64,000 nt of DNA from Trichostrongylus colubriformis. Taxonomy: Eukaryota > Nematoda > Chromadorea > Rhabditida > Trichostrongylidae. Within the stretch, counting starts at the first letter, position 1. Each line of letters starts with the position of its first letter. The notes beneath the pieces were generated by a model. The model saw nothing but the letters and a program-made list of their open reading frames with translations. It searched no databases and was not told where the DNA came from. The translations under genes and the position numbers were made by a program. The DNA is taken from assembly GCA_963978905.1 (NCBI GenBank), contig OZ022260.1, positions 46,273,551 to 46,337,550 on the forward strand, written 5' to 3'. Positions 25,101 to 37,429 of the stretch are shown one piece after another.

Positions 25101-28100
25101 AGTTAAGCTCCGCCCATAATGGGCGGGGCCGTCGTGGAATGTTCAAAAATTGTTGATTAGGTTCGAATGTGCCCCAAACATAGGGAGAAGATGGATCAAG
25201 GTCAGGGATGAGTTTCTGAAGGTCAGGAAAGAATGCAGGGCACAGTGGGCGGAGCATTTAAAGTGGTGGGCGGAGTTACATGAAAAACGACCTGTGGAGA
25301 TGGGGATAAGTTTGGATGGGTAGAGCATGGGACAAGAAGTGAAGACCACACATGGACTAATTTAAGCTCCGCCCACGGTGGGCTGGGTGTGCACGAAATA
25401 CTCTGTCCTCAAGAAAAAGAGCAATACAGGCCGACCTTCTGACGCACATGGTGTTTCGCGCACAGTAGTGTGCGCCCGCCAACTGGTGAGCTTATAAGAT
25501 GGAAAAACCCTCTCACTATCCAAGAAACCCTTCCTAGTTTTGGCCTCGCTATTCAGGCCATCAGGCGTGTCATTTACCTAGTCGATATGTATCTTACTCT
25601 TTCCGCTTAGTCTCATCGCCTGAATCGATTAATCGCTTGATCAATATGTATGTTTTTCTTTCCGCCTAATCGTCTGATAGCCTAAAACGCAGGTGCGAAA
25701 GCAAACGATGAACGCCTAAGGGTGACCATCGTAGTTCCATGCTTGATTTTATACTTCATGGTAGCACGCTCCTGTTGGCGTGGACAAAATCATGCGGGGT
25801 AGTATGGAAATGGAAGATTGGTTAGTTCTCCGTAATGGGGCAGCATTTTATCAGCTGGCCGTCTTCTGACATTAGGAGCACCAATATGATTCGTAAGGTT
25901 TAATATGCAGTTTCGTAGCTGTTTGGTTGATTCTTTCGTAAAAGTCAAGTGGTGATGTGGAAATCTGGGGTTTAATGCGAACTGCTGGGTGTAGTAGCAC
26001 AGTACAATCTATCTCGCTTTGCGAATCTCACCAGTACTTGATGGTAATTAATGAAATGTGAAATCATTGTGAGGACAGTGTACATAGTCGCCTAGGGCAA
26101 ATTTGCAGGGATGACCTAGGTTCTGAATTGCTATTGTTTGTTGTTTACAGACACTTTTTACTATTCAACGAAGTACAAATTCTTTCTGATAGTATGGGTT
26201 ACTTCAACAGTAACCTTCTGATATTTGTATACCAACGCTTTTGCTTACTGTCTTTTCCCCTTGAAACCGGCGTTTGAGAAAACGGCGATGATTTAGGAGG
26301 ATGTCGAGGAGAGTGGTGAATCGGCGCCGAAAAAACGACGGTTGCAAGTTGGATCCGCTTTCGACCAGTTCAGCCATAAGTTTGGACTGCGGGTGAGTGC
26401 AATTCTAAATGAGGGGCATATGCTCAAGGCGAAACTCACCGAAACTTTGCTCTATCTTTCTTCCTCTCTTTTCTCATTTTCTTTCGATATTGCCTAGGAA
26501 GCCGAACTCCCTCTTCTTGATCGCGACTTCTGAACCACAGTTACGAGCACCTTTGTAGGCATGCAGCATCACTGACAAGCATCCTTAATTCTGTAGCTAT
26601 GCTCCATTTTTTTCTGCTCCGCATAGAGAAATTATCTCATAAATTGAGCTTGCGTTGTAGCAATAGCGGGTAAATTTTCAATCTTGTCATTTCGGCAGGC
26701 CCATTCCTCTCCCATTGTATGGTGTGCAATATTTTACCTCTAATTCTTGAAGGAGCACGATGGGAACGTGTATCCCCTGACGGATGAGAGCGAAGTGTCT
26801 TCCTTACATGACAGCGAAATCGTGACGCTGAAGGCTAGCTATGATAAGGTAATTTTTGTTGATTGTTGTACTTTGCGTATTGTTTTCAGTTTTTCTGTTT
26901 CTTTTATTGGATTTTCCTCCATTCCTTTGTTTGCGTTAGACTTAAAATCAGGTTCCTTTTTGACTTTACATCAGGTTCATGTTCGTTTCGAGCACATGTT
27001 AATTAGTACGTGATTAGAGGCGCATTTAGAGAAACATGCTGTGGAAAAAGGTTAAATTCAGTATTTCTCCCTTTTGAAGTTTGGTATTTTTGAATTTACA
27101 GCTTTACCTCTACTTAGAAAAGAAGGAAGCTTACGGAACCACATAATCAAATTGGCTTACTTAACTATACATATTGTTGCGTGAAGTGATCGTGACTAAA
27201 CTCGTTTTATTGGCTTTGATTGTTACCTGTTCATGCCCATCGTTTTGTGTACCAGCATGTATTGAAAAAATGAGTAATTACTACTATTCGTGTGTTCAGC
27301 TGATGAGCAAGGAACTCACACCGGAGCAGCGGCATGAGCGAACGCTTATGATCAAGCAGTGTGAGGCAGAGTTGCGATTAGAGGAAGCGAAATTGATGAT
27401 GTTGAAGAAAGTGAAAGCAAGTCAAATGTTGGCTAATCAAAAGGTTTGTGTTGTTTTTGTGCGGCTATAGTGGTTCTCCTTTGGGTGAACTTACTTTGCT
27501 GACTGAGCGTTCCTGTAGTAATGTACACGTTTCGGGGGTTTTCGTTGACGGCTTCATATGTTTCACTACACTCAGCATTCTTCTTGACCGATTTTCTATG
27601 GATCGCCGAACAGTTTCGAGTTGATGCCCCAATTGCGTGCTTGGTTACATTTCCACAGTGATTTCCAAACTTTGCTGTTAGGCATGTGTGCTCTCCTTGA
27701 CAATTGTATCTGAGTGACTGGTGCCCCCAAACCTCAAGCTTTTTCTGTTGGCGGGAAGGAATTCAGCAAAGTCAGACTACTGAAGAATCCTGCAACTCCA
27801 GACTAACTATTTGCGTGATTCTGGTCAGCATGGGCAGGGGAAAGGTGGTGATGGTAGATAGCACCCCTACCTGTTACTATTTTAGGTTAGGAGACCTCTC
27901 AAGGGACTCGAAAAATTGGGAACAGTCTATATTCACGGCCTAACTTTATTTCCTTGTTTTCCGTGATCAGAAGCTGCGACAAGGACCTCAGCTTGTATAG
28001 GTTGTTGATGAGATTGAAAATGCAGACAATTATGTTCATTACCGTAGTCGCTTATTTAGTGTGCACATTCACAAAGGTTACGATATAAGCTTTTGCCCAC

Positions 28101-31100
28101 AAAATCAAGATTATAGGACGGTTCGCTGACTCAGGGTTTGTATTGGTACCGCTGCTTTCGTAGACAGCTTTCGGAAAAAAGATCTGCGATAGGGCGGTTT
28201 AACTGCGTGATGAATCCAATTTTCAGTCGTGTGATAATGGCTTTGTTACCTGGAGTATGCTACATTTTCAGGTCCATGAAGCCAAAAAAGGAGTCACTCA
28301 TATGTCGCTGAACAACACCAGTGGTGCGTATAAACCGCTTGTGGCACCGCCATTAAACAAAAGCTCCAGTGTGCTCACTAACGGAAAGAGTATGCCCTTT
28401 TTTACTTCATACATGCTTTTCGTCTACATTCTGAGAAATTATAAAATTCAGAAGTTCCTAGGTGGTTCTGTTCGTGCAGCTTTATAGCTTATTGCAGTCT
28501 CTAGAAGCAATCACAAATAAATAGCAAATTTCATGAATATTTTTCTATTTTGAAAACACGCTTTAATTTCTCCATTCGAGGACATCATTACTTATGAAGG
28601 CTCTCATAGCAAAATGACTTATAGACAACGAAATAGTTGCAAGAGCAAAAGTGTAATTACTCATCTTAGCCGATTCTGGTAAAAATAAATATAAATTTCT
28701 TTAGACACAAGTTCGGCTTCACGAACGAATCCTGTCTTAGGCTTGGCCGGTTTAACGACTCAGCAACAACAAGAGGTGCGAGAGGAATTCACTTCGAGTC
28801 ACCTTAGCATAGTTGGGGTTTTGCGAATATAATGTGAACAGAATTGTTTCAGTTGCTTCGCAGTGCACAGGCCAACCCAGCGGCGTTGCAAGCTCTGCTT
28901 ATGCAGGCCGCGAAGAACGGACAGTCTCCAGCACAAGCTCTTGCTGCACTATTCGCCAACCACGCTTCCACGTCATCACAGGTTGCTTCCGTAGCTCAAC
29001 AAATGAAGGAACAACGCGCGAAAGAAGAGCTACTTCTGAAGGAGCAGGCAGCATCTGCTACGCAGGCGAGCACTGCTGCGCAACAGGTAGAAACAACACG
29101 TAAAAGCTTCATTCACAAGTATGCTCATACACTAATCTTTTAGGCAAAATTGCTAGCGGCGCAAACACCTCAACAGCGTGCAGCCACCGCAAGGCAAGCT
29201 TTCCGAATGCAGGCCGACAAGCAGCTTATGCAGGTTGGTGTGCAACATTACCGTTTTCGGTTTTGTGCTAGAATAAGTAGAGGCATTCATCATGTCACGT
29301 TTCTCGCAAATTCGTTCAATTTCAGCAAATAACCGCTCCCAAAGCTCCTCCTACCGACTTGTTTTTTATTCCGAATGGCTCGCAGCCAGATTTTTGCTAC
29401 CTCGTCGGTCTAGATCTCGTCGTTCAACGGGTACTTAAGGACAAGAACGTGTACAGGTGAGAATGGAAGAAATTCTGATGCCGTTCCAAGTCTGGTGTAT
29501 ATGGTAATACTTATTAGTATAGTGTGGTTCTTTCTTAAATCGTTGTTGGCTTCAATCGAGAAAAACGGTAACCGTCCTCAACATTGAGGCACTTTTATGG
29601 TGTTTAACTGATTGTTTGGTTCTGTGATTTCTACCCTTGAAGTTGCATTCTGTTGTCCAGATATAGTTTGTTATGCAAGGCCTGCTCTATTTAGATCTGT
29701 TACCGAGGGACCGTACGAATGCGAAGAATGCGGTACAGATTTTACACCTTCATGGAAGGCGATCGGCACGTCTATCTCGGATATGCATCTCTATTGCGAA
29801 CAGTGTGTACGTACTGCTCAAAAACGCAAGATTCGTACGGATCACTCTAATGTGTTGAAAAAGGCATACAACAAGATAAATAGCCAGGAAAAGGTCAGTT
29901 CCTCGTGAACGTACTATTACTTGTTATTTACAATCAGCGCTTAACTTCGAAAAAAATTTCAAATTCGGTTTTACAAAGTAGTGTTTCTGCATCACACGGT
30001 TTGCTTTGAAGGAACCGGAAGGGGGTCCGAAACAAGAGGAAGATGCAAAGAAATGAGCATTATGTAATGAACACTCAAGGTTAGAAGCGATAATAGGCTG
30101 AAAAACCCGGACTCGAAAGCGCGATGCTGCGGTGTGTATTCAATCCCATTCGCATCAGCGCATCCATTCCGAGTTGCCTGCTGTAGGAGACGGGCCGTGG
30201 GCCAACGTTAATTGTAGCACCTGACTCCCAGCGCAGTGAAGTGGCCATTCTCAACTACATTAGCATTCATGTAAGTACATCTAGAAATAATATAAGAAAG
30301 AACAAAGGAAAGTAAAAGGAAAAAAACAAATTTATCATAGAAACATCCTCCTTTGGCACCATGCCAAGGCGTCAAATTGGCGAGTTTGTGCAATGGCGGC
30401 CTCTTAAACTCGTCCACACTACGTCTGTTCTACCGTAAGCCAAAATTACCCCCTTCTGGTGTCTTTAAGGACACCGGGAGGGATAATCATGGCAGTGTGT
30501 GGAATAATTGTGAATGAAAATGAGGTATTAAGTTATGCGAAAGAGCAGAATAAAACGGTATAAAATACAAAAAATATGAACGCGAACACCCTCTTTCTTA
30601 CTCGATCCCTTTCACTCCTTGTGCTTCACGGGCCTCTGCTCTGGAGACCGTTGACCCGCCTTTACAACTGCTCGGAATATTGGTATGTTGCAATTTGAAA
30701 TGGTGCGCGCGGGCGAGTGGTAATAATTGGATGACGCGCTTTTCCAATAGGTGTTTCTCCCTAAATCATGTCTTTTGAACTAGCATGTCCTTTTTACAAA
30801 GAAAACGTTTCGTATTCCTTGCGGTACCTCTGAAACCCTAGTTCCCTTTACAGAGAACGCATTTCTCCTGTTTTTATTCATTCCTCACCGCTAGCGGTGT
30901 CCTTAATTGTTGACGCCAAATACGAATGCGAATCATCTAATCGGTTCCCTTACAGGAGTTTGAAAAGCAAATAGCTGACGGTAAACTGGAGGCTGCTTTA
31001 GCCGCAGCTGCACAGGCGCACGCAGCAGCTGCTGCTGCAGCGGTGGCCACATCAAGTACCGGTTCGACAAGTCAAGCGCAGAATCTTAGTACGAAGCCCA

Positions 31101-33871
31101 ATCCTTTGCAAGGAACACCGCAACGTAGTGGAACCAGCACACCGACAGCACGAAAGGCAGCCACCCCGGTAAGTTCCGTCGCCTCTGGCATTTTCTTCAC
31201 TATATTGCCATTTCTGTTGTTGTTTTCATATCCATTTTTTAGAACTTTTTTTTGTGATTCATTGTATATTGCTAAGGTTCCACCTTCTACGACACCGTTA
31301 CCGAAAGTCGGTACATCATCGTCGACCTCTAACACTCCATCTCTGAAGAAGTCTAGTAGCGCTCCAGGACTGAATATGGTAGGTGGTATTCATCAGAATT
31401 GCTACCTATTTGTTATCACTGTTTTCGCGTTATTGTGATAATTCGATAACTTTGAATCCGAATATCAAAATTAAACATTGGGTAGAAACATGAATCTCGA
31501 AGATTCCCTCTTCCTTTTTCTCCTGAAGACACATTAGAATCACTTCCAATCAGCCTGTTGACTCGAAATAGCACAGTTTTTTTTTTCAAAGTTCGTATTT
31601 CTCATAGCAGGCTTTGTGACACTGGTCTGTCTTTTCATACATATGTCGGTATGTCTGATCATTCACCTATGCTGAATTATGGAACTTTTCTGAAGCATGC
31701 GTGAATTTTGGCTTAGGGCGCTATCTGCAATTTTCAACACTTCCGGATCGTTTTCAGAGGGAAACACCTTTATTTTTTGAAAATTATACCTGTATAGATG
31801 TTTATGTGAAGGGCCAACTACACTGATTCCTTTTTTTACCATGTGCACGAGAGGCCCAAAAAATCATCCAATCGCTTTGGGTTTTTGCACCTTATCAAAG
31901 CCATTTCGTTGTGTTTCAAGTGTTGAATAGTGTTTTACAGGCGGCTATGCAGCAGCAGATGGCAGCTATGCAACAATTGGTTCGCGCCAATCCAATGATG
32001 GCTATGGCAGCAAGTCAAATGGCTGGTGCTGCAGCAGCTGGCAACCCTATGGCGAGTATGATGCAACAGGTGGGTAAGAATGAAGAAGTGGTTGCGTTAT
32101 CGCTAAGTTCTGTCACATCAGATTTCAAAAGCGTAGCTTTTTTCAGATGTGGAGTCCCATGATGCTGCAGGCGGCCGCTACTCAAATGCGTTTGCAACAG
32201 CAGCAAGCACAACAACAGGTTTTTATTTAAAACATATTCATGTCGACTGTATCATGGTTGACGAATAGGCATTAACCTTTTGAGTTGTTCCTATTTTCGC
32301 AATTTTTCTTTCTTATTCAACTGGATTGTTTTGAAATCTTAACAGCAGCTTTACATATTAATTTTTCGTTGTTGCTAAGGGCTCCCCCCATTTTTTGCTC
32401 GCGTATCAATGCACTTTCGCGCAGTGTGTGCGCCGAATCTTAGATGTGTTGATAAGCCTGAGAAAGATTGGATGGTGATGATTTTTGAGTAAAAATTTTA
32501 GCGAGTGTGTTGGGAACTGGTTTCATTCGGTGTGCTGGGGGTGGCAGTGATAATGTTTGCTGTGAGAAATTTGGCTAGTTCAGTATGGCAGTGACATGGT
32601 TGTTTGTGGCTCGACCGCTGAAACTACCATAAGCGCCCTTTTTTGTGTACAGAACAAAAATCCAGGTAGATTCCAGTAACTTGTCGACCTTGAACAATCC
32701 TTAAATGAACTTTGGGTTGCGTCGAAATTGCTACTTTTTTGCCCAGGTGGCGCACCACTTCGCAGTTCTGCAATTGGAGCGAAAATAAGTGATATAAAAA
32801 GGGTCGCTGTGGTTCTGTATAGCAGAAAAGGGCTCTGATTGTTCGATATGTATGGCTTGGCTGAACATTCAAAAAATGGAGATTAATCAGGTATACTGGA
32901 AACCAGGATGAATTATGCGGCATTCCTATACATATCATGCTTTTATGCTTCCACTGGTTGATTAGTCGCTTGAGTCCGCTTTGAGTAGTTTCCGTGATTC
33001 TTCATCGGACATTATTGAAAATAATCGAAAGAACTGGTTTTTCACTTCAAGTTAAATGTAGATGCTAGTCTCCCTAATGAAAATTAGATTCAATACGATT
33101 AGAAAGAAGGAGCCTTGAATTGTCGTAGTACTCATGCGTTTTCATTATAAACGTCCATTCGGGGCTTTCACTCTCTAATCGTCCCATCGGCTTCATTTTA
33201 TCTGAAATAGTTTTTCGTTTCAGGCAAGTCAACCAAATATGGCAATGTCGATGCTCGCACAGGCAGTGCAGCATGCTCAATCATCTGGATTAGCTGGTCA
33301 AAACAACAGCGCCATTGCTCAGCTAGGTGTGTTCTTTGCAGAATTCTCGGTTTATTCTGACGCTGTTTACTCGAATGGAATTTGCTTATACGTTTTGGTC
33401 GCTCAGTTTCTACTAAAGTGCCAGTTTCTGACAGAGGTTGAGTGTTTTGTTAGAGTCACGCTCTAAGCTCCTTTGTCGGTATAACTGTAGAATATGTCGC
33501 GATACTTACGGAACTTGTGTGGGTATTCGCACACGATCCGTACGTATCGGGTTTAACGCCTTGACAATGAATTCACAGAGGTTGGCATTGATGACATACA
33601 TATGCTGCCGAATTCCGGGTGGTTTGAGAGGTGAATAGGGTATTTAGAGCAGTAGCGAGGTGGTGAAAGGGAAATTTTCTCTATTATTTTGACTATTTTT
33701 CCTTATAAAGGACAACAAGATGCTCTTCCAACTCCCTTGATCACAGTATGTTATCTTTCAGCCGCTGCAGCTGCAATGAATCCGGCGTTAATGAACAATC
33801 CGCAGTTGCTACGACAAATCCAGCAGATGCAGAGTCGTGGACTTATTGAGTCGCTGCAAAGAAAGAAGTAA
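22168..33871 (+). CDS. dcp-66: p66/GATAD2-type subunit of the NuRD deacetylase complex
   Basis: This is a complete spliced gene. Exons: 22168-22263, 22839-22997, 26297-26392, 26753-26848, 27300-27443, 27971-27994, 28272-28389, 28705-28775, 28853-29086, 29144-29233, 29326-29456, 29695-29893, 30956-31168, 31277-31378, 31941-32069, 32147-32218, 33224-33326, 33762-33871. All borders are GT..AG and all phases agree, giving 728 codons plus TAA. In family members, p66 links the MBD protein to the nucleosome-remodelling and deacetylase complex in the nucleus. Visible features are a basic KKRRLQ motif near residue 100, a charged coiled-coil (conserved region 1) at about 150-205, a conserved FIPNG..YLVGLDLVVQR block near 390-410, one GATA-type finger at about 429-457, and a long Ala/Gln/Met-rich tail. 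The upstream ATG at 22168 was chosen; a second lies at 22174. The 24-nt exon 6 is the least certain. Confidence 0.9.
24466..24690 (+). mobile_element. MITE, family D (copy 2), in dcp-66 intron 2
   Basis: It begins GGGTGTAGGTTGGGACACAC and ends CCCAACCGTCACCCA. TAAAGCGCT is present at both borders (24457-24465 and 24691-24699), a perfect 9-bp target duplication. The arms are inverted over about 85 bp, including GGCCTTTGACC / GGGCAAAGGCC, much longer than in copy 1 at 7450-7686. Confidence 0.85.
24741..25390. repeat. Minisatellite, ~260-280-bp unit, about 2.4 copies, in dcp-66 intron 2
   Basis: The landmark ATGAAAAACGACCTGTG starts at 24741, 25020 and 25280, giving periods of 279 and 260 bp. 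Each unit also carries CCACACATGGACCAA, AGCTCCGCCCA and GGGCGG boxes and AGGTCAGGGATGAGTTTCTG. The GC boxes leave the reverse strand open for long frames (24684-25257), which I treat as artefacts of the repeat. Confidence 0.85.
27300..27443 (+). CDS. dcp-66: dcp-66 exon 5: conserved region 1 coiled coil
   Basis: This 48-codon exon carries the p66 CR1 helix, with RTLMIKQCEAELRLEEAKLM as its core. It resembles the vertebrate GATAD2 segment that forms an antiparallel coiled coil with MBD2. It joins in phase 0 to the 24-nt exon at 27971-27994, which begins KLRQ as the vertebrate sequence also does after its LLK. The acceptor is TGTTCAG and the donor AAG followed by GTTTGT. Confidence 0.85.
29695..29893 (+). 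CDS. dcp-66: dcp-66 exon 12: GATA-type zinc finger
   Basis: This exon encodes the single Cys4 finger with spacing C-x2-C-x21-C-x2-C (CEEC ... CEQC), containing TPSWK, followed by a basic segment RTAQKRKIRTDH. In p66 proteins this finger is the second conserved region and is associated with chromatin or histone-tail contact. The phase requires the acceptor TATTTAG ending at 29694. The nearer-looking TTGTCCAG at 29660 would break the frame. Confidence 0.88.
30010..30464 (-). mobile_element. MITE, family I (copy 2), in dcp-66 intron 12
   Basis: It starts AGGAACCGGAAGGGGGTCCG and ends TTCTGGTGTCT. The flanks are TTGA (30006-30009) and TTAA (30465-30468), one base from a perfect TTAA duplication. 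It is the reverse complement of copy 1 (486-941) over essentially its whole length. Confidence 0.82.
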
Positions 33872-35692
33872 CGATTACTTCATCTGAGTCGTCATCGCGG
33901 TCACCATTACTGCTACGGCTCTGACAGTAATTGCGCTCGTCTTCTTGTCACTGGAGTGCCACCATGGTCACAAAGGGCTGGTCGGAAATGACCAATTGTT
34001 CCGTTGTTGTTTTTTGTTTGTTTTCTGTTCTTCGCAGCATCACTCGATATTAACGTTTCTCCATCAGTTACCTCTTCTTTCTCTCGATGTCTATCTTTTT
34101 TCTATTATATAGAGCTTGTGGCACATCCAGCTCAAGTACATGTAGCGGCGGTATTTTCAAAACCACGCGTAAACCATATTTCGATAAGACGTGTCTTGTT
34201 GCTGTAGTTTTACTGATTATTGATCCATTGTGATCGTTACAATATTATTATACGTTACCGGTAGCGGGTTGTAATCTTTCTTAGTTTACAAGTATATTCA
34301 CAAAATATGGCGTTTTAAGATGTATAATCTGAGGTGCGTGTCTTTTGGGGCACTCCCATCCTGTTCGTTAATTTGAGGGTTGATCTACGAGTAGGAGGAT
34401 GGCTGCTTCTACGGTTGATTCATGTACTTCTGAGCCTGTGAGGGCAAGTCGTTAATCTCTCGAGAGGATATACACTTCATAGGGCTAGCCTTTGTTACCC
34501 TGCAGTAAGTATTCCTAACACCCGGGCGCAGCTCTTAAGATGGATCAATTTTATGTCAGTCCAGTCATGATTCACTTGATTTGTGTGTCAATATGTCTTC
34601 GTTTTCTGCTACCCTTCACCTTTACCCTTTCTCTTCATCCTTATCCTCTTTTCTCTCACATGGGTACTGACAGAATTGTGTACAGCAGATCAGCGTGGAT
34701 CAAAGTGTATATGATGATGAAATGAGGCAATATCGTTGTTGCACTCAGTGGTTGGTGTTGTTAATTCTTCGCTGCCTTCATTTTGTCTTTATCTGTCAAC
34801 AATCTCAACGTCTCCACTAACACCATGGTGCTGTTATCTCAACAGGGTCAGTGCTATAACGGATTTAAACAGTACATACGACAAATGGATGATTGCTTTG
34901 TAAGGTGGACGTTGAGGATGTTAAAAAGTACACTCATTTGCTGCTAAGTATTTCATTAAGTGTATCGACAGAAGAATTGTTTTATATTAATCTCATGTTT
35001 GGGCTGGGGATGTATTCCTGTGTAATATTTGGCGTCACGTGACATGGCGCGCAATCGGCCGTGTCCGGGCATTTTCGTCCCTGCCTGGATTCCTCGATTC
35101 CTCTTGATTTCGTACAGAAATTTCCTTTCTCGTCGCCGAATCGAAATGTTTCCTCTTTTTCATTCTTTTGTTTCGGTTTTTCTTGAAGTGTTTTTTTTTT
35201 TTTGCTGGAAGTGTTCATTTCTTGTCTATCGTACTTTTCATCACGTGCATCATGTGTATGTATATTTCATTCACACGATATCCCCGAGTTTGTGATCTTT
35301 CGAATGTGAATGGTTGGATACGCGTTTACACTCGTGTAGATTTGATAATATAATTTTCTTTCGTAATGAATGTTTATGTCTTGTTCTATGGTTATTTTGC
35401 TACTGACCATGAGTAGACAAAGTGGGCTGTAAGTCATAAGTCGGGGAGCGTTGTAGTTGTAGAATGAGTAAAATCGAGGAGATTGTCCACCTTATGTCAT
35501 CGATTTCCACTGGTTTCGCGACCTATCTATCTATACGTACCGGTACTTCCCTATCTATACGTACCACGCAATACCACCAATTCCACAGTTACGTAGCAGC
35601 TTCACAGTGTTGAGGAAACTGAATCATTAAACACACTTCGATATCGTGCCTAGAACGAAATATGGAAAACTGTTGGATTTCTCTAGGGACAA
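33872..35692. other. 3' flank of dcp-66 and intergenic DNA
   Basis: The first few hundred bases probably contain the dcp-66 3' UTR. No canonical AATAAA was found close to the stop, so the transcript end is not placed. A T-rich run lies near 35190-35200 and a short duplication (CTATCTATACGTACC) near 35525-35565. No further gene is supported. Confidence 0.4.
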
Positions 35693-35700
35693 GGTGTCGG

Positions 35701-35941
35701 CGGGTGAGGCTACATACTCCGGAGAATCGCGTGGCCGCCCGCTGCGGGGGCGTGGCGGGTGCGAGTGCCAGTGGCAGGGCATAGCAGCCTTCAAGCGAGG
35801 CAGTGTGGCATGGATGGAAGCGCAGAAGGTGACGCACCCACGCTCCGTCGGGCTCCCAAGAGCAATCGATTCGTACGTCGTACCGGTGGCGCCGCGCGTG
35901 CGACGCCGCGAAGCGATCTTCCGGAGTAAATAGCCTCACCC
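35701..35941. mobile_element. MITE, family H (copy 1), hAT-like, inserted in a tRNA-Gly relic
   Basis: The termini are CGGGTGAGGCTACATACTCC and the inverse ending GGAGTAAATAGCCTCACCC. GGTGTCGG flanks it on both sides (35693-35700 and 35942-35949), an 8-bp target duplication. The right copy of the duplication is the acceptor-stem sequence of the adjacent tRNA-Gly-like segment, so the element landed at the 5' end of that segment. Related copies are at 38438-38714, 40641-40914 and 50141-50380. Confidence 0.85.
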
Positions 35942-35942
35942 G

Positions 35943-36013
35943 GTGTCGGGGGTTCAGTGGCAGAATGCTCGTGTGCCACGCTGGTGATCTGGTTCGTTTC
36001 CTAGTCGGAGTAC
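35943..36013 (+). pseudogene. tRNA-Gly(GCC)-like pseudogene
   Basis: The segment GGTTCAGTGGCAGAATGC matches the D arm of eukaryotic tRNA-Gly, and TGCCACG supplies an anticodon loop with GCC. A B-box-like GGTTCGTTTCC follows. The anticodon stem has a mismatch and wobble pairs, and the 3' acceptor strand does not pair with the 5' GTGTCGG, so I call it a decayed gene rather than a working tRNA. It abuts the family H MITE whose target duplication overlaps its acceptor stem. Confidence 0.6.
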
Positions 36014-36437
36014 CATTTTCTTATTTACATAAGAGAGAAAAGGAAAGCAAGTTTTATTAGGCTACTAGACAGAGAGTCTCTCATATGTGTTAAGTTGGTT
36101 CATAGTTAATGCCGCTTTCTAACGCTGCATCCTTCGTGGTGAAAATTCGCGTTACAAAGTAAGAAGCAATACCTGATTGTGATGGTGAAAGCGCTCCTTA
36201 ATAATCATTTAAGTACGTTCTCGCTAAATTTTATCATTGTTTTTGCTAATTAGCTGAAAAAAGCAGCATTGATTATGCATCAACCTACTACGTGTATGCG
36301 AAGCCTATATCAAAGACAAAGAAGCTAGACGAGATTGAATTTTCGAGCCCAGGCCCATGTCTGTTAGCTAGCCTCTTTTTGCGCCCGTATAAGAAAAGCC
36401 ATACAATTCTGTTGACTGAATAACAGTGGTACGCCCC
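36014..36437. other. Unannotated spacer between MITEs
   Basis: I see no gene or repeat in this stretch. Confidence 0.4.
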
Positions 36438-36441
36438 TTAG

Positions 36442-36969
36442 AGACAGTGATAGGAGTAATGTGATCATAAATCCCCAAAAGAAGTTCTAGAAAAGTTATT
36501 CACATAGAAACTAGTGATTCAAGAAGCCCATTTGTGGCGAAATCCTCATGGAAAAGCGGGCCCCTGAGCTGTACAGACTGCGTAGCGGATAATATCTGAC
36601 GCCTTTGGATGACAGATCCCGCCTTCAAGCGACGTGATTCCTGATTGGTTACGGTACGGGTGGCCAAGAGTATCGCAGCGCGCTTTATCAGTTCCAGCTT
36701 GAAGCTCACTCTTGAAAATAGATGCCGTCTTATTTCTGAGCATCCCTTCGTGTTTACAACTTTGCAACATGCCAACGGAAATCTCGCCTGGAATACCTGT
36801 CCCTTGACGGAAAAGTCGCCCGCATCGAGAATCAACGACGGGAAGGGGGTTCTATTCTTAGGTCTTAGGTCATTTCCTCCCTTTTTTCTTCGCCGTTGTA
36901 TTACTAAGCATCTCGACTTTCATATCACTACATTTTCACAATTCGTCAGACTTTTCCCTATCACAGTCT
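36442..36969 (+). mobile_element. MITE, family A (copy 2), TTAA-type target
   Basis: It starts AGACAGTGATAGG and ends CCCTATCACAGTCT. The right flank is TTAA (36970-36973); the left is TTAG (36438-36441), decayed by one base. It aligns with copies 1 and 3 throughout, including GGCGAAATCC near the left and AGCATCTCGACTTTCATAT near the right. Confidence 0.82.
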
Positions 36970-36973
36970 TTAA

Positions 36974-37429
36974 TAGCTGATGGCTTTGGGTGACAGACCC
37001 GCCTCCTATGGTCGACTTTGCCGAACAATGACTAAGGTATAGAGTAATGAGCATGATAGCAGAATGATACTTATTGTATAGTTTCAGTACCGTGTCGGTC
37101 GAAATGATGTGGTTCGAAGTGTACGCTTTCGTGACGAAAACGTCCACCGGTCAGTATCAAAGGACGGAAGGATGATACAAACGAAAAACTCCTGCCACAG
37201 GCTTCAAATTTAGAACAAGCATGAAGTATAAGAGTTGCATGGAGGGCGAGAGCTTTAGCTGACTTTCAACCAAGGTACCCAGCATCATCTTTGCGGGCGA
37301 CAGCCGTCCCGCTTTCGTCGCTTGACTGCAGTTACAGAAAGTGGGATGGACTGTGCCTACCTCTCGCGCTCCCCTCGAGCCGGCCCACCTCCATCTTCAA
37401 TCGATGTCGGTTCCTTAGAAGTCATCAGC
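36974..37429. other. Unannotated spacer
   Basis: I see no gene in this stretch. The 95-codon frame that begins at 37291 only resembles a known protein in its last third (next entry). Confidence 0.4.

Noticed and set aside
24684..25349. Long reverse-strand frames with CPTHTAF-type repeats
   Set aside because: They are produced by the GC-rich minisatellite units and have no start or splice support.
29612..29694. Upstream extension of the GATA-finger exon, using the acceptor at 29660
   Set aside because: That acceptor breaks phase with exon 11. Only the acceptor ending at 29694 restores the frame.
35589..35979. Overlapping frames of 95-116 codons on both strands
   Set aside because: They lie inside the GC-rich family H MITE; similar frames appear in the copy at 50141.
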